NCBI RefSeq assembly: GCF_017353175.1
Contig: NZ_JAFMYW010000004.1
Coordinates: 124,001 to 188,000, forward strand
Length of the DNA: 64,000 bases
Direction: 5' to 3'
Source of the DNA: Fibrella forsythiae
GTDB taxonomy: Bacteria > Bacteroidota > Bacteroidia > Cytophagales > Spirosomataceae
The translations under genes and the position numbers were made by a program. The notes under the pieces were generated by a model that was not told the DNA's origin, did not search any database, and saw nothing but the letters and a program-made list of their open reading frames with translations. Shown here piece after piece: positions 32,251 through 42,052 of the stretch; the first letter of the stretch is position 1; each line of letters begins with the position of its first letter.

Positions 32251-35200
32251 CTACTCAATAATTACCGCTTTGCCTGACATCACATCGTTCTCAACACTTT
32301 TGAACTTCACGTCTTTCTTGATCGTGCCGTCGCCGTACTGAACGTTCACACGGGCGTTGCGGTCGATCTTTGAATTACGGATCGGCTGCTGTTTCGGCAT
32401 GGGTGGCGCACCGGCTCCCATGGCGTTGTTCTGCGCCATCCGACGGGCGTACTCTTCGGGGCCACTGGCCAGATGATCGTCGTCGAAGTCTTCCATATTG
32501 GTGTGCAGTTCGGGCATCGGCTCGGGGCGGCGTTGCGCCGGGGCCGACTGAATTTCCTGCTGCACCTCCTGCTCATCCTGCGCCGGAATATCAGCCTTGG
32601 TCAGGAAGCTGATGGTATCGAAGTTTACCTTGTTCAGGAACCGCTTGAACAACTCGATCGACTCGAATTTGTAGACCAGCAAGGGGTCTTTCTGCTCAAA
32701 TACGGCGTTCTGTACTGATTGCTTCAAATCGTCCATTTCGCGAAGGTGTTCTTTCCACTCCTGGTCGATCAGCGATAACACCACTGATTTTTCCATTTCG
32801 GTGATCACTTCACGGCCCCCCGTTTCAACCGACTTAGCGAGTTCGGCTACTACCTGCATTTCGTGGAGCCCATCGGTAAATGGCACCACGATGTTGCGGA
32901 TAAACTGGCCTTGCTGTTCTTGAACCTGAGTCAGTACCGGCGTTACCTTATCGGCAATGGCGTGGTTTTTGGCCTGGTAGCTCGCTTCAGCTTCGGTGTA
33001 GAGGCTTTGTATCCGCTCAGGATTCCGCAGCTTGGCAAAGTCGGCCTGCGTCATTTTGGTATCAAGGCTCAACGCGGTCAGCAATTGCAGCTTCACCACA
33101 TCGAAATCCCCTTCGGCATTATTCACGATCTCCTCAACCACGTCATACATGGTGTTGGCAATGTCGAGCGGCAGACGTTCGCCAAACAGGGCGTTGCGGC
33201 GACGGTCGTAGATGGCGGTACGCTGGTAGTTCATCACGTCGTCGTATTCGAGCAGCCGCTTCCGAACGCCGAAGTTATTTTCTTCAACTTTCTTCTGCGC
33301 CCGTTCGATCGAGTTGGTGATCATCGAGTGCTGAATGACTTCGCCTTCTTCCAGGCCCATCCGGTCCATCAGTTTGGCGATCCGTTCTGAGCCAAACAGC
33401 CGCATCAGGCTATCTTCCAGCGATACGAAAAACTGCGACGTACCCGGGTCACCCTGACGACCTGCCCGACCGCGTAACTGCCGGTCGACCCGCCGCGATT
33501 CGTGACGTTCTGTGCCAATAATAGCCAGACCACCAGCGGCTTTGGCCTCAGGCGTGAGCTTAATGTCCGTACCCCGGCCCGCCATGTTGGTAGCGATCGT
33601 TACGGTACCGGGCTGCCCAGCCACCGACACGATTTCGGCTTCGCGCTGGTGGTATTTGGCGTTCAGTACCTGGTGTTGAATCTTGCGCAGTGTCAGCAGG
33701 CGGCTCAACAACTCCGAGTTTTCTACCGAGGTTGTACCCACCAGCACCGGACGACCTTTCGCCACCAGTTCAACGATCTCGTCAACAACGGCATTGTATT
33801 TTTCGCGCACCGAGCGGTACACTTTATCTTCTTCGTCTTTCCGGCTAATGGCGCGGTTGGTCGGAATGGCCACCACGTCGAGTTTGTAGATCTGCCAGAA
33901 TTCAGAGGCTTCCGTTTCGGCCGTACCCGTCATGCCGCACAGCTTGTGGTACATCCGGAAGTAGTTCTGGAGCGTCACGGTGGCGTAGGTCTGCGTGGCG
34001 TCTTCCACTTTCACGCCTTCCTTCGCTTCCACCGCCTGGTGCAACCCGTCTGACCAGCGGCGACCTTCCATAATCCGGCCCGTCTGCTCATCCACGATCT
34101 TCACCTTGCCTTCCTGAATGATGTATTCAACATCTTTCTCGAAGAGGCAGTAGGCCTTCAGCAATTGGTTCACCGTGTTGATGCGCTGCGTTTTCACCGA
34201 ATAATCACGGATCAGGCCTTCTTTGTGAAGAATTTTTTCCTGCTCGCTGAAATCGGTGTGCTTATCAATCGCGTTCAGATCGACCGACAGGTCGGGCAGG
34301 ATGAAGAAGCTTGGGTCTTCGCCTGAACCGGTGATGAAGTCGATGCCTTTCTCGGTCAGGTCGATGCTGTTGTTGCGCTCGTCGATGGTGAAGTACAACG
34401 GCGAATCGGCTTCGGGCATCAGCTTCTGGTTCTCGGCCAGATAGATCGACTCGGTTTTTTGCAGGGTCTGCCGAACGCCGTTTTCGCTGAGGTATTTGAT
34501 CAGCGGTTTCAGCTTGGGCAGGCCACGAAATGCACGGAACAAAGCCAGACCGCCCTCTTTATCGTCGGGATTGGCGGTCAGTTTTTTCTTCGCTTCGATC
34601 AGCAGATCGCTCACCAACCGGCGTTGCGCTTCTACCACGCGCGACACGCGGGGCTTCAATTCGGCATAATCCTGCTCGTCGCCGCGAGGAACCGGGCCAG
34701 AGATGATCAGGGGCGTCCGGGCGTCATCGATCAGTACGGAGTCGACCTCATCGACCATGGCATAGTGGTGTTTCCGCTGCACGAGTTCGTCGGGCGTGCG
34801 AGCCATGTTGTCGCGGAGGTAATCGAAACCAAATTCGTTGTTGGTTCCGTAGGTGATATCGGCGGCGTAGGCGGCTTTACGCTGCTCGGAGTTCGGCTGG
34901 TGCCGGTCGATACAATCAACGCGCAGGCCGTGGAACTGGAACAGCGGACCGTTCCATTCCGAGTCACGTTTGGCCAGGTAATCATTGACCGTCACAATGT
35001 GTACCCCCCGGCCGCTCAGGGCATTCAGGAAGGCAGGCAGGGTAGACACCAGCGTTTTACCTTCACCCGTGGCCATCTCAGCAATTTTACCGGTGTGCAG
35101 CACCACGCCACCAATCAGTTGCACATCGTAGTGGACCATGTCCCACTTAATGGTATTACCGGCCGCATCCCAGGTATTGGCCCAATAGGCCTTGTCGCCT

Positions 35201-35658
35201 TCGATACGAACGTTCTTGCGGAAACGGGCAATTTCAATGTCGAACTCCGTAAGCGACACTTCGAGCTCTTCATTCTGCGCAAATCGGCGGGCGGTTTCTT
35301 TCACAACGGCAAATGCCTGCGGCAGAATAGCCAGTAAGACCCGCTCCAGTTCTTTGTTTCGTTCTTTCTCAAGCTGATCGACCTGGGTAAAGATCGTTTG
35401 CTTCTGGTCAACGTCCATATCCAGATCGCTGGCCACCTGCTGGCGCAGGCCTTCGATCTGCTGGTCGATGCCCTGCAGTTCATCCACGATGTGTGCCTTC
35501 AGCTGGGCCGATACCGCACGCAGTTCGTCGTTGCTAAGGTCTTTGAGCCGCGCAAACTCAGCGTTGATCTGCTCCACGTAGGGCAACAGCTCTTTCAAGT
35601 CTCGCTGCGACTTGGTGCCAAACAGCTTGGCTATACTCTTGGTGATGAAATTACTCAT
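32251..35658 (-). CDS. secA: Preprotein translocase ATPase SecA
   Basis: A 1135-residue motor of the Sec pathway. Visible: Q/ATP site (MATGEGKTLVSTLPAF), DEVD box (MVDEVDSVLIDDARTPLIISGP), TNMAGRGTDIKL, and RQLRGRAGRQGDPGTSQFF. It is about 230 residues longer than E. coli SecA through insertions typical of Bacteroidota (for example around residues 340-420). The C-terminus lacks the cysteine zinc-binding tail of proteobacterial SecA and ends KSVENDVMSGKAVIIE. The octamer described in the findings is absent from this 3.4-kb gene. Confidence 0.98.
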   Translation of the reverse strand: MSNFITKSIAKLFGTKSQRDLKELLPYVEQINAEFARLKDLSNDELRAVSAQLKAHIVDELQGIDQQIEGLRQQVASDLDMDVDQKQTIFTQVDQLEKERNKELERVLLAILPQAFAVVKETARRFAQNEELEVSLTEFDIEIARFRKNVRIEGDKAYWANTWDAAGNTIKWDMVHYDVQLIGGVVLHTGKIAEMATGEGKTLVSTLPAFLNALSGRGVHIVTVNDYLAKRDSEWNGPLFQFHGLRVDCIDRHQPNSEQRKAAYAADITYGTNNEFGFDYLRDNMARTPDELVQRKHHYAMVDEVDSVLIDDARTPLIISGPVPRGDEQDYAELKPRVSRVVEAQRRLVSDLLIEAKKKLTANPDDKEGGLALFRAFRGLPKLKPLIKYLSENGVRQTLQKTESIYLAENQKLMPEADSPLYFTIDERNNSIDLTEKGIDFITGSGEDPSFFILPDLSVDLNAIDKHTDFSEQEKILHKEGLIRDYSVKTQRINTVNQLLKAYCLFEKDVEYIIQEGKVKIVDEQTGRIMEGRRWSDGLHQAVEAKEGVKVEDATQTYATVTLQNYFRMYHKLCGMTGTAETEASEFWQIYKLDVVAIPTNRAISRKDEEDKVYRSVREKYNAVVDEIVELVAKGRPVLVGTTSVENSELLSRLLTLRKIQHQVLNAKYHQREAEIVSVAGQPGTVTIATNMAGRGTDIKLTPEAKAAGGLAIIGTERHESRRVDRQLRGRAGRQGDPGTSQFFVSLEDSLMRLFGSERIAKLMDRMGLEEGEVIQHSMITNSIERAQKKVEENNFGVRKRLLEYDDVMNYQRTAIYDRRRNALFGERLPLDIANTMYDVVEEIVNNAEGDFDVVKLQLLTALSLDTKMTQADFAKLRNPERIQSLYTEAEASYQAKNHAIADKVTPVLTQVQEQQGQFIRNIVVPFTDGLHEMQVVAELAKSVETGGREVITEMEKSVVLSLIDQEWKEHLREMDDLKQSVQNAVFEQKDPLLVYKFESIELFKRFLNKVNFDTISFLTKADIPAQDEQEVQQEIQSAPAQRRPEPMPELHTNMEDFDDDHLASGPEEYARRMAQNNAMGAGAPPMPKQQPIRNSKIDRNARVNVQYGDGTIKKDVKFKSVENDVMSGKAVIIE

Positions 35659-35779
35659 TGGGTATGATAAGGCCGGTTCAACTCGCTACCAATGAAACAG
35701 GCAACGCACCAACTCGTGTTTACTTTTTTTACAAAATTAACGGATAATGCCCGTAGTTCTAAAGGAATAGTTGCGCGGA

Positions 35780-35858
35780 GGCACGGGGTGTGGAGCTTAG
35801 GGCAAGGGGGGTTACTCTCGCGAGGCCATCCCATACCCTAAGCTCCACGCCCCGTGCC
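35780..35858. repeat. Inverted repeat upstream of secA
   Basis: 23-bp arms (35780-35802 and 35836-35858) with one T-G pair; imperfect pairing extends outward (GGAATAGTT and AACTATCCC). It lies between the secA start and the small gene at 35962. Confidence 0.85.
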
Positions 35859-35904
35859 AGTTCAAAAACTATCCCAAACTAGAGCTACCAGACAGATTGT
35901 CAGT

Positions 35905-35940
35905 CAAAAAAAAACGCCTTCCCATGGTTGAGAAGGCGTT
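35905..35940 (-). terminator. Terminator after the 72-residue protein gene
   Basis: Stem AACGCCTT/AAGGCGTT with a CA-rich loop, followed on the minus strand by nine T residues. It lies 22 bases past the stop at 35962. Confidence 0.88.
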
Positions 35941-35961
35941 GCTGATTACGAAGACTGGAGG

Positions 35962-36180
35962 TTACGCCAGGCCTGTTCGGCCGAAGCGATAACGCGAGAA
36001 GCAGCGATTCAACACAACGCGGTACATGCGGCCAAATTGGGCGTAGCACCAGGCTTTTAGCTGTTTCACCTCGTCGCCCACCAGCGTGTGGAGGGCTTTT
36101 TTCAATTCTTTTTCGAACAACTGACGGTCAAAACTGACCTTTTGCAGAATCATTTTAACGTATTCAAGCATGGAAGCCAT
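35962..36180 (-). CDS. Small basic protein of unknown function
   Basis: 72 residues, basic and helical (MLEYVKMILQKVSFDRQLFEKELKKALHTL ... LKAWCYAQFG). No signal peptide. An alternative start is the ATG four codons in. The dedicated terminator directly downstream and a clean upstream gap support a real gene. No family recognised; the length and pattern suggest a small cytoplasmic regulator or ribosome-associated protein, which is only a guess. Confidence 0.7.
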   Translation of the reverse strand: MASMLEYVKMILQKVSFDRQLFEKELKKALHTLVGDEVKQLKAWCYAQFGRMYRVVLNRCFSRYRFGRTGLA

Positions 36181-36295
36181 ACTGCATTCGTCGTTTTTTG
36201 GTTAAACAGTAAGGTAGAGGAATAATGGTGCCGAATCAGGTATACCCGTTATCATTGTAACGGGGGTCATACTCAAATGTTGCCAACAAATTTAC

Positions 36296-37795
36296 ATGAG
36301 ACTTGTAGTATTTATAGTATTCCTTGTATTATATTTCTATGAAAACGGACGCGTTATTGCTCAACCGGCTGATAATCCATTAGTTATTGATTATAGCGCC
36401 ACTGATTTTTTGATCGAACGGCCTTTTACCATTTCGTTACTAATTCGGAACAGCGATTCCCGGCCAACGATCACTTTTCCAGACATACCCGGGCTGGTTA
36501 AACAGGGAACCTCGTACAGTACCACCAGAAGCGAAGCTGGTGGCAGCGAAGTGACAAACCAGTTGGTTGTACAAACGTACCTAGCCACCCGAACCGGCGC
36601 TATCCGCATTGCTCCCTTCACAATATCCGTCAATAATCAATCAGTACGGGCACCGGGGCTTACCCTAACCGTTCGGGCCGTTGTATCGCCTGCCGAAGCA
36701 GCAGCGGCGGCGGCACTGGTTAAGCTGAAGAACGACAAACAGGCGGCTTTTCTCCAGACATCGGTTAGCCAGCCAGGCGTATATACTGGTGAAGGGCTTC
36801 GGATCAGGGTATCTTTTTTCGTGGCCGAAAATTATCCGTACGAGCTCAAATTCGACCAGCTAGAACAGCAGGTAGCCGCCATCGTGCGGAAAATAAGGCC
36901 AGTAAATGCCTGGGAGGAAAGTGACAATATTACCGAATTGACCCCGCGCCCCACGGTACGGAACGGCCGAAAATACATTGAATATCGTATCTATCAGGCC
37001 ACGTTTTTTCTTCTGGCCACCCGCACTGGCATAGCCCGACAAATTAACCTGCCTGCCGTTCCGTTGACCGTTATCCGCAAACTGGCACCTGCCACAACAC
37101 CCGTCACGCCTGCCTCAGCCAGCAACCCGGCGTATCGCCCCACATCAACGTCGCAGGTGGCCGAGATGGTTACGTTCGTCAGTCAGCCGGTTGTAGTTCA
37201 GGTACGTCCTCTGCCCCGCTTACCAGGCGTAACGATTCCCGGCCAGATGGCCGTAGGTACGTTCCGTATGAGTACAGAAGTAGATCATAACCGGGTATCG
37301 GTTGGGCAATCGGTACGGTATGATATACGCATAGAAGGGCGGGGAAACATCGCGAGCATTCAGGCACCGCAGGCGCAGGCGTCGAGCCCGGAAGTAGACA
37401 TTTTTCCGCCGCAGGTGCAGGAACAGATAGGGCGTACTGACGATCAGGTGAGTGGTTTTAAATCGTTTCGTTATTTCCTGATTCCGAAGCAAAAAGGCAC
37501 GCTGGCGTTGGCCGAACGATTTTTCTGGGTTTACTTCGACCCCCAATTGGGCCGGTACGATACATTACGTCCACAAACAGTACTAAACGTGGGGGAAGCA
37601 TCGGATGGGCCGACGGTTGGCATTGTTCCTTCCGACACCCTCGATGGCCTGGGCCGCCCGTCAATTTACGCAGGTCTGGAACTGACCGACAGCACAGAAA
37701 AATCAATCAACTGGCCGGTATTGATCCGAGCCACCGCCAACGTCGTGATCATCCTGATGATTCTGGGTACGTTGTTTGTTTTTGCACGCAAATAA
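36296..37795 (+). CDS. batD: BatD family protein
   Basis: A 499-residue membrane-anchored protein with a signal segment, a large periplasmic beta-rich part and one C-terminal helix (VIILMILGTLFVFARK). BatD patterns: ERPFTISLLIRNSD, SVSQPGVYTGEGLRIRVSFFVAENY, LPRLPGVTIPGQMAVGTFRMS. BatD normally works with BatA/B/C/E proteins in Bacteroidota aerotolerance, but none is adjacent here, so this is an isolated copy. Confidence 0.88.
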   Translation: MRLVVFIVFLVLYFYENGRVIAQPADNPLVIDYSATDFLIERPFTISLLIRNSDSRPTITFPDIPGLVKQGTSYSTTRSEAGGSEVTNQLVVQTYLATRTGAIRIAPFTISVNNQSVRAPGLTLTVRAVVSPAEAAAAAALVKLKNDKQAAFLQTSVSQPGVYTGEGLRIRVSFFVAENYPYELKFDQLEQQVAAIVRKIRPVNAWEESDNITELTPRPTVRNGRKYIEYRIYQATFFLLATRTGIARQINLPAVPLTVIRKLAPATTPVTPASASNPAYRPTSTSQVAEMVTFVSQPVVVQVRPLPRLPGVTIPGQMAVGTFRMSTEVDHNRVSVGQSVRYDIRIEGRGNIASIQAPQAQASSPEVDIFPPQVQEQIGRTDDQVSGFKSFRYFLIPKQKGTLALAERFFWVYFDPQLGRYDTLRPQTVLNVGEASDGPTVGIVPSDTLDGLGRPSIYAGLELTDSTEKSINWPVLIRATANVVIILMILGTLFVFARK

Positions 37796-37800
37796 AAATA

Positions 37801-37858
37801 GGCTTCAGTCGTCTGTTGCTTACCAAGCTTCGTGGTTAAGCAACAGACGACTGAAGCC
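37801..37858. repeat. Inverted repeat between batD and aroC
   Basis: Perfect 22-bp arms (37801-37822 and 37837-37858), further extended by near-pairing into the loop. It ends 12 bases before the aroC start, so on the RNA it would sit at the ribosome entry region. Confidence 0.92.
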
Positions 37859-37870
37859 ACCTCTAAAGAA

Positions 37871-38953
37871 ATGAGCAGTACATACGGTACACTATTCAAA
37901 ATTGCCACGTTCGGCGAGTCGCATGGCGCGGCTATTGGCGTTACCATCGACGGATGCCCGGCGGGCCTTGCGTTTGATACGGATTTTATTCAGGCGGAAC
38001 TCGACCGGCGGAAACCCGGGCAGTCGCGCATTACCACCCAACGCCGCGAGGCCGATGAGTTTGAAGTACTCTCGGGCGTTTTCGACGGGATAACGCAGGG
38101 AACACCCATTGCCCTGATCATTCGGAACACCGATCAGCGCAGCAAAGACTATGGCCACATTGCCAAGCAGTTTCGGCCAAGCCACGCCGACTATACCTAT
38201 CAGGCCAAATATGGAACCCGTGATTACCGGGGCGGCGGGCGGTCATCGGCGCGCGAGACGGCGGCGCGTGTAGCGGCTGGTGCCGTGGCTAAGTTACTGC
38301 TGCAACAACAGGGCGTTTCCATTCAGGCGTACGTGTCGCAGGTGGGTAAACTGACGCTCGAAAAGGCATATACGGAGCTGAATCTGGCGCTGGCCGAAGA
38401 AAATGCCGTTCGCTGCCCTGACCCGGAAACCGCTGAACGTATGTTTACGCTGATCGACGAAACGCGCAAAAACGGGGATAGCATCGGCGGCGTGGTCGAT
38501 TGCGTGGTTACCGGTGTTCCGGCTGGCTGGGGCGAGCCCGTTTTCGACAAGCTACATGCCGAACTGGGCAAGGCCATGCTGAGTATTAATGCCGTAAAAG
38601 GCTTTGAATATGGCAGCGGTTTTGCCGGAGCGGAGTTATACGGCTCTCAGCACAACGACGAATTCTACACAGATGAAGCAGGCCGGGTACGTACCCGTAC
38701 GAATCTGTCGGGCGGAATTCAGGGTGGCATCTCGAACGGAGAGCTCATTTACTTCCGAACGGCCTTTAAACCCGTTGCTACGATCATGCAGGATCAGGAA
38801 AGTGTCGACTCTGATGGTAATACAGTGATTGTCAGCGGAAAAGGCCGTCACGACCCCTGTGTGGTGCCTCGTGCTGTGCCAATTGTTGAGGCAATGGCGG
38901 CATTGGTGCTGGCAGATATGTGGCTACGTAGCCAAGGCAACAAAATACAATGA
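37871..38953 (+). CDS. aroC: Chorismate synthase
   Basis: A 360-residue enzyme of the shikimate pathway that makes chorismate from EPSP with reduced FMN. Signatures: [11 protein letters not shown] at the N-terminus, [21 protein letters not shown], and NDEFY. The frame opens at 37832 inside the inverted repeat; the ATG at 37871 ([11 protein letters not shown]) matches the usual start. Confidence 0.97.
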   Translation: MSSTYGTLFKIATFGESHGAAIGVTIDGCPAGLAFDTDFIQAELDRRKPGQSRITTQRREADEFEVLSGVFDGITQGTPIALIIRNTDQRSKDYGHIAKQFRPSHADYTYQAKYGTRDYRGGGRSSARETAARVAAGAVAKLLLQQQGVSIQAYVSQVGKLTLEKAYTELNLALAEENAVRCPDPETAERMFTLIDETRKNGDSIGGVVDCVVTGVPAGWGEPVFDKLHAELGKAMLSINAVKGFEYGSGFAGAELYGSQHNDEFYTDEAGRVRTRTNLSGGIQGGISNGELIYFRTAFKPVATIMQDQESVDSDGNTVIVSGKGRHDPCVVPRAVPIVEAMAALVLADMWLRSQGNKIQ

Positions 38954-39096
38954 ATCGTCACCAATCTTACCGTTGGATAAATAACTCATAAACTTTTGTT
39001 TTATCGAATCTGGATTGTGTTAACTTAGATGTTGTAAATTTTCAAAACTTACTAAGTTAAAAGTACGCGTTGAGTTAACCATAAACAGCCCAGATT

Positions 39097-39711
39097 ATGA
39101 ATTTTTTACGCATCAACTTAAGAGTATCCGCCACGGCCCTTTTCCTGATAGGCCTGTTCGGATGTAGCATTCAGGAAACGAAGCCATCTATACTGGCTAC
39201 CGAAGGTGTCAACCTGGAACTCGTGAAGGAGGTAGAGGCTATTTCTGAGTATCAGGTCCAGAAAATTGCGTTCACCCAGATGCTGAGTAAGGATGAAAAG
39301 ACTTACTTTTTCAAAAAGCGGATTGCCGGAAAAATACAGGAATTAACGCTAACGCCTGCGCAACGCGATCACCTCGATTTGCTGCTGGCCAACCTGACAC
39401 CCGATCTGTATGCGGTGGGCTCGACCGAAAGTCAGAAGACCATCCAGTTCCTGAGCCAATGGACCAGGAAGGGGAAAGATCTTTTTGAGCAGGGTACCTT
39501 ATACGATATCGTTGGCTCGCTGGAAAACAGTAAAGGAGGATCGGCCACCAACAAAACAGCGCCACCATCAGCAGCTAAGTGCGGTTGCTCGACCTCGTCG
39601 ACCTACTGCCAGGAAGGCTACGACTGCACCTATATCCCCTCGTGCAATTCGCCTGGTTGCGGTACGTTGTTCGCTTACACCTGCAATGGCTCCTGCGACA
39701 GAACCCTGTAA
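39097..39711 (+). CDS. Fulvocin C-like lipoprotein with Cys-rich tail
   Basis: A 204-residue lipoprotein (lipobox LFGC, Cys23). Residues 24-160 are helical and polar with no cysteine; the last 43 residues (162-204) hold eight cysteines in the order CGC-x7-C-x5-C-x5-C-x4-C-x7-C-x3-C. Eight cysteines in a short tail fit the fulvocin C-related family (fulvocin C is a small disulfide-rich Myxococcus bacteriocin). The layout resembles a precursor or a membrane-anchored disulfide-knotted domain. It is the first of three genes that appear to form one unit; whether it is antibacterial is not shown. Confidence 0.75.
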   Translation: MNFLRINLRVSATALFLIGLFGCSIQETKPSILATEGVNLELVKEVEAISEYQVQKIAFTQMLSKDEKTYFFKKRIAGKIQELTLTPAQRDHLDLLLANLTPDLYAVGSTESQKTIQFLSQWTRKGKDLFEQGTLYDIVGSLENSKGGSATNKTAPPSAAKCGCSTSSTYCQEGYDCTYIPSCNSPGCGTLFAYTCNGSCDRTL

Positions 39712-39789
39712 ACATAGGGAAGCAACCACACTGTTACAGGCTGGCACCTAGCCACACAATAACCTGATTATCAGCGTTTTTTCATAGAT

Positions 39790-39811
39790 CCCTGAGTTAT
39801 ATTTCTCAGGG
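39790..39811. repeat. Small hairpin in the cassette
   Basis: CCCTGAG and CTCAGGG (39790-39796, 39805-39811) pair around an 8-base loop between the fulvocin C-like gene and the DUF1573 gene. No T tract, so it may only slow or stabilise the transcript. Confidence 0.4.
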
Positions 39812-39838
39812 CAGACCTGTCTAGATCCAATACGCATC

Positions 39839-40237
39839 ATGAACTTGTTGAGCGCACGTTATTACGTCGGCTGTTTGCTGATGTGTATTGGATTTAGCAG
39901 TTGTCATTCCGTTTCGGAGCAAACCGAAATAGTGGCTAGGGACAACATTGATTTAGGTGCGTTTACCATTGGCGACACGGCAAACTTTACTATTCCGCTA
40001 GTCAATCCGACCGACGAAACTCTGAAGATCCTGGATATAAAAGGAAGCTGCGAATGCATTACGATAAATACTTATCCAACGGAATTAAGGCCACAGCAAA
40101 CCGGCACGATAAATGCTACTTACAGCAGTAAATTCGAAGGAAAGTTTCTCGGCGTTCTCTATAAAAATGTGGTTATCAAGCTAAATAAGAAACCTTTTAT
40201 ACATTCAGTTAGACTGAAAGTGGACATAAATAAGTAG
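39839..40237 (+). CDS. DUF1573 lipoprotein
   Basis: A 132-residue secreted lipoprotein (lipobox GFSSC, Cys22) formed of one DUF1573 Ig-like domain: DLGAFTIGDTANFTIPLVNPTDETLKILDIKGSCECITI and the closing KKPFIHSVRLKVDI. The family normally shows sCgCt at this position; here it is SCECI. DUF1573 is common next to thioredoxin-like genes in Bacteroidota; activity is unknown. Middle gene of the cassette, 127 bases after the first and 19 before the third. Confidence 0.8.
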   Translation: MNLLSARYYVGCLLMCIGFSSCHSVSEQTEIVARDNIDLGAFTIGDTANFTIPLVNPTDETLKILDIKGSCECITINTYPTELRPQQTGTINATYSSKFEGKFLGVLYKNVVIKLNKKPFIHSVRLKVDINK

Positions 40238-40256
40238 CATTAGACGTATCTTCATC

Positions 40257-41111
40257 ATGAAAAAATACCTGCTTATTGCCACTTCATCCCTGCTCCTGAC
40301 CATCTGTCTCGTTCCATTAGGAATGGATGAATTGGGGGGGCACCCGATCAAATTCAGTATTGTCAACCTGGTTTATTGCTGCTTCACCTTTTATTTACTC
40401 AGAAGCGCGCCGGATGCGGCCAGCAGACTCAAGGCCATTGGCGCCATTACCCTACCTGTTCTGCTTCTGTTTGTTCCACTACATAGCCTGCATTTCCTCG
40501 AGACCCTATACGCGCTGCCAAGCTCGGCGGCTCACCTCACGGGCATCTGTGCGGGCATTTTTCTGACCTATGCTAGCACTGCCAGGAAAGCAGCCTTTAT
40601 TTCGTTCTTCGCTATTGCTTCGCTCTGGATCACTACCTCTGGTTATAGTTTCTGGGCCAATAAAGCCTTTTACGGTACGTTTACCGGAGCTGTTGACGAA
40701 CCGATTCCGCCTTTCTCGCTCGTCACGGCCAACGGACAAACAATTTCGTCGTCGTCGATGAAGGGACATTACGTGGTGCTCGATTTCTGGAACACAAGCT
40801 GCACGGTCTGTTTCAAGAAATTTCCCCAGTTAGAGCAGTACCACACACGGTACAAGAACAACTCAAAGGTTAAGTTCTTCGCTGTCAATGTTCCGCTCTC
40901 GCGCGATGCGCCGGGGCAGGCGGCTCGGGTTATAAAAGACGACGGCTATACCTTCCCGGTATTACTGGCAGCCAACAAATCACTTACTTCGCTCTTCAAG
41001 GTTGATTCCTACCCCACAGTTATTATTCTGGACCCCTCGCAACGGATTATCTACAGAGGGCTGATCGACAATATTGAAACACCCCTTCGCGAGCTAGCTG
41101 ATTACCAGTAG
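40257..41111 (+). CDS. Membrane-anchored TlpA/redoxin-like thioredoxin
   Basis: A 284-residue protein. About four hydrophobic helices (residues 5-22, 33-50, 60-82, 90-128) anchor a periplasmic thioredoxin domain beginning near residue 145 (AVDEPIPPFSLVTANGQTI). The active site is CTVC (C182/C185) in LDFWNTSCTVCFKKFPQL, with the cis-proline loop SYPTVIIL. TlpA-like proteins reduce or shuffle disulfides in exported proteins. Its place after two Cys-bearing lipoproteins suggests it handles the disulfides of the eight-Cys tail. Confidence 0.85.
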   Translation: MKKYLLIATSSLLLTICLVPLGMDELGGHPIKFSIVNLVYCCFTFYLLRSAPDAASRLKAIGAITLPVLLLFVPLHSLHFLETLYALPSSAAHLTGICAGIFLTYASTARKAAFISFFAIASLWITTSGYSFWANKAFYGTFTGAVDEPIPPFSLVTANGQTISSSSMKGHYVVLDFWNTSCTVCFKKFPQLEQYHTRYKNNSKVKFFAVNVPLSRDAPGQAARVIKDDGYTFPVLLAANKSLTSLFKVDSYPTVIILDPSQRIIYRGLIDNIETPLRELADYQ

Positions 41112-41123
41112 TTACCAGGCTCA

Positions 41124-41209
41124 AGCAGCGTTCAAGGCATATAAAAGGGTCTGATTCATTAACCAACCGGTTACCGAATCAGACCCTTTTATATGCCTTG
41201 AACGCTGCT
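41124..41209. repeat. 34-bp perfect inverted repeat between convergent genes
   Basis: Arms 41124-41157 and 41176-41209 are exact complements with an 18-base loop. The right arm abuts the stop codon of the DUF1080 gene at 41210 and the left arm starts 13 bases after the thioredoxin stop, so it probably ends both transcripts. Confidence 0.95.
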
Positions 41210-41911
41210 CTATAATTCTTTTATCCGAACGTTCCGGTACCATACCTTCTCTTTGGGGCTATGGCACTGGAGCGCAATGTTACCTTTGGCGTGGGGGGTA
41301 GCATAAGGCCATTTGCTGAACTTACTTTTGGCCAGTTTCGCTTTCCAGTCTTCACTACCATACTGGTAATCAACCACTTTCTTTCCATTTAAAAAGTGTT
41401 CGACGTGGTTATTGTTCACCACAATCCGGCCTTTGTTCCAGTCGCCAATCGGTTTGATCTGATTTTTGTCGGTGGGTTCATACATGTCATAGGCGGCGCC
41501 CGTTAGCTGCGTATTTGCCAGCGAGAGGCGCTTACCGGCATTATCAAACCACTCGTATCCCCGGTCATCGATCACCTGGTATTCAGGACCCGACATATAC
41601 GTACTGGCAATGTCGGGGCTATCCTGCACTTTGTAGATAACGCCGCTATTGCTGCCTTTGGGAAGTTTGAACTCAAACTCCAGATCAAAGTTTTCGTACT
41701 CTTTGTCAGACACCAGATCACCACCCGACCCATCGGAGGTCATGGTACCGTCTTCAACAGACCAGCCTACGATCCCTGTTTTATGGTAGCTGTGCCAACC
41801 CGTAATGGTTTTTCCGTCGAACAGGCTCGTCCATTTGGGTTTAGGCAGGAAGGCCGTCAGCGCGGCGGTGCCCAGTAGTACCAGGCCGGTATAGAAAAAT
41901 GGTTTTTTCAT
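41210..41911 (-). CDS. DUF1080 protein (copy 1)
   Basis: A 233-residue secreted protein with a signal segment and a concanavalin-like DUF1080 domain: WTSLFDGKTITGWHSY, GGDLVSDKEYENFDLEFEFKL, NSGVIYKVQ, GPEYQVIDD, WYRNVRIKEL. DUF1080 is now called the 3-keto-disaccharide hydrolase domain, acting on oxidised glycosides. A second copy lies at 50001. No sugar-oxidising dehydrogenase is adjacent. Confidence 0.9.
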   Translation of the reverse strand: MKKPFFYTGLVLLGTAALTAFLPKPKWTSLFDGKTITGWHSYHKTGIVGWSVEDGTMTSDGSGGDLVSDKEYENFDLEFEFKLPKGSNSGVIYKVQDSPDIASTYMSGPEYQVIDDRGYEWFDNAGKRLSLANTQLTGAAYDMYEPTDKNQIKPIGDWNKGRIVVNNNHVEHFLNGKKVVDYQYGSEDWKAKLAKSKFSKWPYATPHAKGNIALQCHSPKEKVWYRNVRIKEL

Positions 41912-42052
41912 GGCAACGAATTTTCGGTAAAAGGCTGCAATATATAAAACCTCCTATACAGCCACACGATAGACAATTTGTACCGCTTCCAACCCTTTTT
42001 GTTACGTTGGAATCGAAGCAGACAGTCTGAATCGTCGTTACCCTCAACGGGC

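Noticed and set aside
34459-35337. 292-codon open frame opposite secA
   Set aside because: Antisense to conserved SecA motor sequence with no recognisable content.
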